NCBI RefSeq assembly: GCF_900087015.1 | Contig: NZ_FLKP01000001.1 | Span: 62,001-126,000, forward strand | Length of the DNA: 64,000 nucleotides | DNA from: Christensenella timonensis | GTDB taxonomy: Bacteria; Bacillota; Clostridia; Christensenellales; Christensenellaceae | Reading direction: 5' to 3' | Shown: one piece after another, positions 59,803 through 64,000 of the stretch | Numbering within the stretch: the stretch's first letter is position 1 | Layout: every line of letters begins with the position of its first letter | Notes under the pieces: generated by a model | The model's database searches: none | Told to the model about the DNA's origin: nothing | The model's input: the letters and a program-made list of their open reading frames with translations, nothing else | Translations under genes and position numbers: made by a program

Positions 59803-61080
59803 ATGTCAAAAAAAGAACGAGATGAAAAAAGGCGGGACAGCAAAGGCCGCCTTTTGAAATCTGGAGAGAGCCAGCGAACAGACGGAAGATACGCCTACAA
59901 ATATACGGATACCTTTGGAGAACCGAAGTTTGTGTACTCATGGAAGTTAGTCCCTACGGACAAAATCCCTGCCGGAAAACGCCCGGATATTTCTCTGCGT
60001 GAGAAAATCAAGCAGATACAAAAAGACCTTGACGATGGGATTGACACCATCGGTAAGAAAATGACCGTGTGCCAGCTATATGAAAAGTATATCCGGCAGC
60101 GGGGCAATGTGAAACGGGGAACCCATAAGAGCCGCCAGCAGTTAATGAAACTTCTGTCCGAGGATAAAATCGGAGGGGCCAGCATCGACAGCGTGAAGCT
60201 GTCTGACGCCAAAGAATGGGCCTTGCGTATGCAGGAAAAGGGCGTGGCCTATCATACCATCTGCAACGGCAAGCGTTCCCTGAAAGCCATTTTTCACATG
60301 GCCGTACAGGACGATTGCCTCCGCAAGAATCCCTTTGACTTCCAGATCAATGAGGTTATCAACGACGATACCGTACCAAAGGTGCCGCTTACCCCTGCAC
60401 AGGAAAAGGAGCTTTTGGGCTTCATGCAGAGTGACCCCGTTTATGCCAAGTATTATGACGAGGTATTGATTCTGCTGGAAACCGGACTTCGCGTTTCCGA
60501 ACTCTGCGGCCTGACGCCTGCCGACCTGAATTTTGACAAGCGGTTTGTGAATGTAGACCACCAGCTTTTGAGAAGCACCGAGGACGGCTACTACATCGAA
60601 GCGCCAAAGACAGACAGCGGTTATCGCCAGGTGCCTATGAGCGCAGCGGCCTACAAAGCATTTCAGCGTGTGTTGCACAGGCGAAAGGACGGCAAAGGCG
60701 TTGTGGTGGACGGGTATAAGGGATTCCTGTTCTTAAATCGGGACGGACTGCCGAAAGCGGCTGTCAACTATGATTCCATGTTTCAGGGCCTTGCCAAGAA
60801 GTTCAACAAGTTCCATGCGGAACCGCTGCCGGAGGTCATGACGCCACACACCATGCGGCATACATTCTGTACCAGAATGGCAAATGCGGGCATGAACCCC
60901 AAGGCATTGCAGTACATTATGGGGCATTCCAATATCGTTATGACGCTGAACTATTACGCCCACGCCACGTTCCATTCCGCACAGGAGGAAATGGAACGGC
61001 TGCAAGCCAAGTCACAGACCGCCGCCGCAGTCAACGCGCAGCCTGCGTCAGAGAGCGCCCAGGAATCCAAGGCCGCATAA
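59803..61080 (+). CDS. int: Tn916-family tyrosine integrase
   Basis: The protein is 425 residues. The N-terminal arm-binding domain (RDSKGRLLKSGESQRTDGRY and FVYSWKLVPTDK) is the Tn916 Int type. The catalytic domain has LLETGLRVSELCGL (Arg), TPHTMRHTFCTRMANAG (His and Arg), IMGHSNIVMTLNYY (His, Tyr nucleophile) and an Ala/Ser-rich tail. With Xis it excises and integrates the inner element. Since Tn916-type Int does not usually target tRNA genes, it is unlikely to be the enzyme for the tRNA-Ser junction at 8058. Confidence 0.95.
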   Translation: MSKKERDEKRRDSKGRLLKSGESQRTDGRYAYKYTDTFGEPKFVYSWKLVPTDKIPAGKRPDISLREKIKQIQKDLDDGIDTIGKKMTVCQLYEKYIRQRGNVKRGTHKSRQQLMKLLSEDKIGGASIDSVKLSDAKEWALRMQEKGVAYHTICNGKRSLKAIFHMAVQDDCLRKNPFDFQINEVINDDTVPKVPLTPAQEKELLGFMQSDPVYAKYYDEVLILLETGLRVSELCGLTPADLNFDKRFVNVDHQLLRSTEDGYYIEAPKTDSGYRQVPMSAAAYKAFQRVLHRRKDGKGVVVDGYKGFLFLNRDGLPKAAVNYDSMFQGLAKKFNKFHAEPLPEVMTPHTMRHTFCTRMANAGMNPKALQYIMGHSNIVMTLNYYAHATFHSAQEEMERLQAKSQTAAAVNAQPASESAQESKAA

Positions 61081-61543
61081 GATACGCAGAATGTACTACT
61101 GTTTGTACTACGTTTGAGAACGAAAACATGAGGGGTAATAAGAATGTTTGTGAGGTTCTTCCGATAGGAAAAATGCCGGAAAAGCCCGAAGTTAAGGGCT
61201 ATACCGGCATATAAGAACATCTAACGAGATAATTGGAAATCTATTAAATGATTTAATGAACAGTTGCATAGCTGTTTTAAGTGGTCGGTGTGGGTGCGGC
61301 TTATGAGAAATCCGTATAATTTTAGCATCGTTTGCTATCGCGTGACGGGGTAGCAAACTGCATCGGGCAAATTCATAACACCTTTGTAATCACAACAACG
61401 AAAGCAGCGGTTGTATTTAATACAATCGTCTTTTTTTATGGTTCTCAAAAAATTTTTCAACTTTTTTTGAAAAATGGTTCCTTTTTCCATTTTCAAATTG
61501 TGCTAGTAAGTGAAAGGGGATATTTCACCGCCCTTGCGGACGC
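61081..61543. other. Gene-free region after int with three hairpins
   Basis: 463 bp without a gene up to IS copy B. Hairpin 1: ATGCCGG/CCGGCAT at 61173-61210, a likely int terminator. Hairpin 2: GTTTGCTA/TAGCAAAC at 61330-61358. Terminator 3: CGGTTGTATT/AATACAATCG followed by TCTTTTTTT at 61408-61437. The right end of the inner element is probably between hairpins 1 and 3. From about 61440 the sequence is the leader of the outer ICE sigma-like gene. Confidence 0.5.
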
Positions 61544-63139
61544 GAGACCTGCAAAGAAAAGTCAAGCCGGAAATGAATAAAAAATGAAAGGTAAAAAATG
61601 GAACATCAAATAAAACCACCCTGAAATAAGCTGGTAAGCCAAGCAAAAAGAATATGTGGGCTACTGAACCGCCAAACTGCCTAGATGCTCCTTAACCCGT
61701 GCGTAGTAGATACGCAGGAACTTGTTGGCTCCTGCCATCATGTAGACGTAATAATGCTTACCCTCGCCGCGTTTTTTGTCAAGATATTGGAATACAGCAT
61801 CATGAGAGGGCGCGTGTTTGAGCAGGCAGTCCATGACCTGAAAAAGCGTCTTTCTGAGTGAGGAAGAACCTCGTTTGGAAATGCCGGTACTCTGTGCTTC
61901 AAAGGCGCCGGACTGGAAAGGCGGTGCGTCGATACCGGCAAAAGCAACCAGCGACTGCTTACGGTTGAAACGTCGCACATCGCCAATTTCAGCCATGAGT
62001 TGAGGTCCTAACACATTGCCGACCCCTTGCATAGCCATGACAACAGGAAATTCCGGCAAGCCGGAGGCAAGGGAAAGCATCTGCTGCCGAATCAGAGCCA
62101 GCGTTTCCGATAGGGAGTTAAGCTGCGACACAGCTTGAGTAATAAGCTGTTTGGCAAAGGTGCTTCGAGGCAGTGTACTGACTTGTATGCAGGCGAAATC
62201 GTAGATGGCAGCGGCCTTAGTGGAAAGAAAGTTGTAACCTGTTCTTTTGCACCATTTTTGATAGCGCTGGGTAAAAACGTTTTTGGAAAGGCTGTTGACG
62301 CATTCAAAATGCCAAAATTTACCCACGAAGTCAATCCATTTTTCGTGACCGTCCCCCTTGCGGGGCGGGCTGGAGAACAGCATGTTGACACTCGGAAAGG
62401 TTTGGTCAAGCAAAGCGATGAGGCTGTTTTTAAGCATAACACTCTGCTTAACGTACTGGTTGCACTGGCGGGCGCAGGTTTAAGCATGTGGCGAACGTCT
62501 TCTTCCGGCGCATATTGCGGAAGATCAAGCCAATGGCTTAGAGCATAGCTGGCGATTTTAACAGCATCTTTCTTGTCCGTTTTGACCCGTCTAAGGGAAT
62601 TTTGACCGTAGTCATGTACAAGAATAGCATTGACAACGGACACATAGAGGCCGGCTTCGTGCAGATGCCTGGCGACAGGCAGATAGTAATTGCCAGTATG
62701 CTCCATAACAATGCGGGTTTCACCGTCCAAACTTTTCAGACGTTCAACCAAACGTCTGAGTTCATGAGCGGTGTGCTGAATTTCAAAAGGTGAAGCAACC
62801 ACCTCACCGAAGGGACGCAGGATAGCAACCATGCACTTGCCTTTGGAAATGTCGATACCGACAGCGTTCATAAGTATTCCTCCTGATTGATGTATTGTAA
62901 TCGGTGCCCATCTCTTACCCATTGCCTATTCAATCTACTGAGTGACACGAACGCACGAGTGGTGGCTCTACCTGCAAAACGAACGCTGCAACAAGAGGAT
63001 GGCTGACTGTCTCACGTACGGGCGTGTAGACCCAAGAAAGGAGTCGTCAGACCAATTACTCCCCTTATTGTAGCTTAGACTATGGGATGGAAAGGCGTAT
63101 GGCTGGCTGCCATATCCTATCCATAAATTATTGTAGTAG
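61544..63139 (-). mobile_element. IS110-family insertion sequence, copy B
   Basis: The reverse complement of copy A over 1596 bp, with the same frameshift. It is inserted just upstream of the ribosome site AAAGGGGGTGATC of the sigma-like gene at 63155. The flanking target (GACGCGAG then AAAGGGGG) resembles that of copy A on its minus strand (TACGTGAG then GAAAGGAG). Confidence 0.88.
61661..62871 (-). pseudogene. IS110 transposase, copy B, with the same -1 frameshift
   Basis: Matches copy A in both partial frames. The start (MNAVGIDISKGK) is at 62871 and the slip point CTTAAAC at about 62478-62484. As two copies share the defect, the copying event came after it arose or the defect is a tolerated slippage site. 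Confidence 0.85.
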
Positions 63140-63154
63140 AAAGGGGGTGATCTT

Positions 63155-63578
63155 CTGAACCCTCAATCCAGCGACAGGGCGCGGATTCAAGGACAGTTTG
63201 ATAGCTACTGCAAAAAAGTAATTCGCAATGAAGCACGCAACTATTATCTTGAAAAGAAAGCGTGACCGCGAAATATCTTTAGAAATGCTATCCGAACAGG
63301 AGCTTGAACAGATTGCGGCTTTAACGGCTTATGATGAGTATGCGCTTGATGAATATGTGTTTTCCGTTTTGGGAAATGAAATCAAGATAACCGATGAAGT
63401 AATAGCCGCCGCACTGAACGCCTTGCCAGAGGATAAGCGCAACATTATTTTGTTGTTCTATTTCCTCGATATGACCGACCGAGAAATTGGGAAACTGTTA
63501 AGCCTTATGCGTCGCACGGTCACGAAGCGCAGGGCAAGCACACTAGAAAAACTCAAAAAGATTATAGAGAGGAAGTGA
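63155..63578 (+). pseudogene. Sigma-70-like gene of the outer ICE, frameshifted
   Basis: The first frame from a CTG at 63155 (NPQSSDRARIQGQFDSYCKK, then VIRNEARNYYLEKKA) stops at 63263. The second continues in the +1 frame as RKRDREISLEMLSEQELEQI up to IIERK at 63578. One extra G in AAAGCGTGAC (63257-63265) explains the break; removing it would join LEKK to RDREIS. No ATG start is visible, so IS copy B or a mutation has also affected initiation. Compare the intact paralogue at 58411. Confidence 0.75.
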
Positions 63579-63585
63579 AATTATA

Positions 63586-63819
63586 GTGGGAAAAGTTGAT
63601 TGTAGCCTGATTCCATATTCTGTCATTTTGGCTGCAACGGCGGGTGATATTGACGCTATCAACGCCGTGTTAGCGCACTATAAGGGGTACGTTTCCTCTT
63701 TAGCTTTTCAGCAACTTTTTGATGAAAACGGTCTGCCTTATTTTTGCGTAAATGAAGAAGTCAAGCGCAGGCTTGAAACAAAACTGATAACCCAAATTCT
63801 CAAATTTAAAGCCGCTTAA
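63586..63819 (+). CDS. Helix-turn-helix conjugative-transposon protein of the outer ICE
   Basis: The protein is 77 residues with a GTG start, LIPYSVILAATAGDIDAINA then LPYFCVNEEVKRRLETKL. It is the HTH_16 family partner of the sigma-like gene and a paralogue of 58851. It shows that the outer ICE has its own regulatory set; its xis and int should follow beyond 64000. Confidence 0.82.
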   Translation: MGKVDCSLIPYSVILAATAGDIDAINAVLAHYKGYVSSLAFQQLFDENGLPYFCVNEEVKRRLETKLITQILKFKAA

Positions 63820-63825
63820 CTCTAT

Positions 63826-63879
63826 GCTCGCGACTGGGTGCGTGTTCCCCTTTCCACGCTTGCCCGGTCGCGGGCTTTT
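63826..63879 (+). terminator. Intrinsic terminator after the outer ICE HTH gene
   Basis: A long stem (GCTCGCGAC..GGG..GCGTG against CACGC..CCC..GTCGCGGGC) is followed by TTTT. The remaining 63880-64000 shows no gene. Confidence 0.75.
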
Positions 63880-64000
63880 GTTTGCCACTCTACAAGAGCG
63901 CACTTATATAGCGCGGTCTTTTAGATTGACATACAGCAGCACATTGACAATTTCATACAAGCAATCAGATACATTCGGTATGCTGGGAGCCAGCCGAAAG

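Larger units (their letters stand above)
52560..61430. mobile_element. Inner Tn916-like integrative cargo region (approximate limits)
   Basis: The right part has the Tn916 order sigma-like gene, HTH gene, xis and int (58411-61080). The left part holds a tyrosine recombinase, an invertible switch and a low-GC polysaccharide operon. After int, the sequence returns to the upstream region of a second sigma-like gene that belongs to the outer ICE (63155). No transfer genes are inside, so it would depend on the ICE. Its exact ends are not visible: I find no target duplication, and the boundaries are estimated from gene content. Confidence 0.5.
8059..64000. mobile_element. Composite Tn1549-like integrative and conjugative element (right end outside the window)
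   Basis: The left boundary is the tRNA-Ser junction. From there the window holds a full Gram-positive conjugation set in Tn1549-like order (PcfB, VirD4-like, Maff2, VirB6-like, PrgI, VirB4, C40 peptidase, DUF4315, DUF4366, TopB, ArdC-like, TTRAP, relaxase, MobC), and the ICE's own sigma-like and HTH genes appear again at 63155-63819. Its own integrase is not in the window. The Tn916-like Int at 59803 more likely belongs to an inner element, since no tRNA sequence follows it. At least five secondary insertions sit inside. Confidence 0.75.

Noticed and set aside
59803-61080. Tn916-like Int as the integrase of the tRNA-Ser junction
   Set aside because: No tRNA-Ser sequence follows it, Tn916-type Int usually uses AT-rich targets, and a second regulatory pair of the outer ICE appears downstream, so the outer integrase is expected beyond 64000.
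61332-61580. 82-codon frame crossing into IS copy B
   Set aside because: It spans a terminator hairpin and the IS boundary; no family resemblance.

Overview
The window comes from a member of the Bacillota, most likely a gut-associated clostridial species. The evidence is strong AAAGGAG-type ribosome sites, Tn1549-like and Tn4451-like mobile genes, a LtrA-type group II intron, and lincosamide and Lsa-type resistance genes. I cannot name the species.

Bases 1-8002 are host chromosome. They hold the start of a sodium-pump decarboxylase beta subunit, two AraC regulators that each sit divergently beside a transport or membrane gene, an M24 peptidase-fold protein that seems to lack its metal ligands, an MFS transporter, a DUF1848 protein and an AcoX-like NAD-kinase-fold protein. 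A tRNA-Ser(CGA) on the minus strand is cut in its anticodon loop at about 8058. This is the left attachment junction of a large integrative and conjugative element (ICE) that fills the rest of the window and runs past base 64000.

The ICE backbone is Tn1549-like. It has a thioester/SpaA surface adhesin, a DNA methyltransferase, a replication-type protein, PcfB, the VirD4-like coupling protein, Maff2, a VirB6-like protein, PrgI, VirB4, a C40 peptidase, DUF4315, DUF4366, topoisomerase III, an ArdC/metallopeptidase protein, TTRAP, a Cys-rich VLP protein, and a relaxase with MobC. It has been invaded repeatedly. (1) A 2.5-kb group II intron interrupts the coupling-protein gene just after Walker A (15221-17723). 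(2) A 12.5-kb serine-recombinase mobilizable element splits maff2 (about 19181-31699) and carries lnu, an attenuator-controlled lsa gene, a kinase-like gene, its own relaxase, primase and VapE. (3) An arsR-acr3-arsM cassette lies between two copies of a 41-bp terminator repeat (43277-45696). (4) Two identical inverted copies of a 1596-bp IS110-family element share the same frameshift (47706-49301 and 61544-63139). (5) A Tn916-like integrase/excisionase/sigma module closes a cargo region (about 52.6-61.4 kb).

The most striking feature is in that last cargo. An XerC/RecV-like tyrosine recombinase gene (52820-53656) is followed directly by two inverted 22-bp repeats flanking a 219-bp segment. 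The segment holds a near-consensus promoter (TTGAAA, 17 bp, TATAAT) that points away from the downstream genes, and a terminator. Downstream is a low-GC operon for a UDP-glucose dehydrogenase, a hyaluronan-synthase-like processive glycosyltransferase, a GH26-like lipoprotein and small proteins. Inverting the segment would point the promoter at the operon. This reads as a phase-variable extracellular polysaccharide switch carried on a mobile element, drawn here in the OFF orientation.

A second regulatory highlight is the lsa leader (23088-23481). A 7-codon peptide overlaps the first of three mutually exclusive pairing segments that end in an intrinsic terminator, as expected for antibiotic-induced transcription attenuation.
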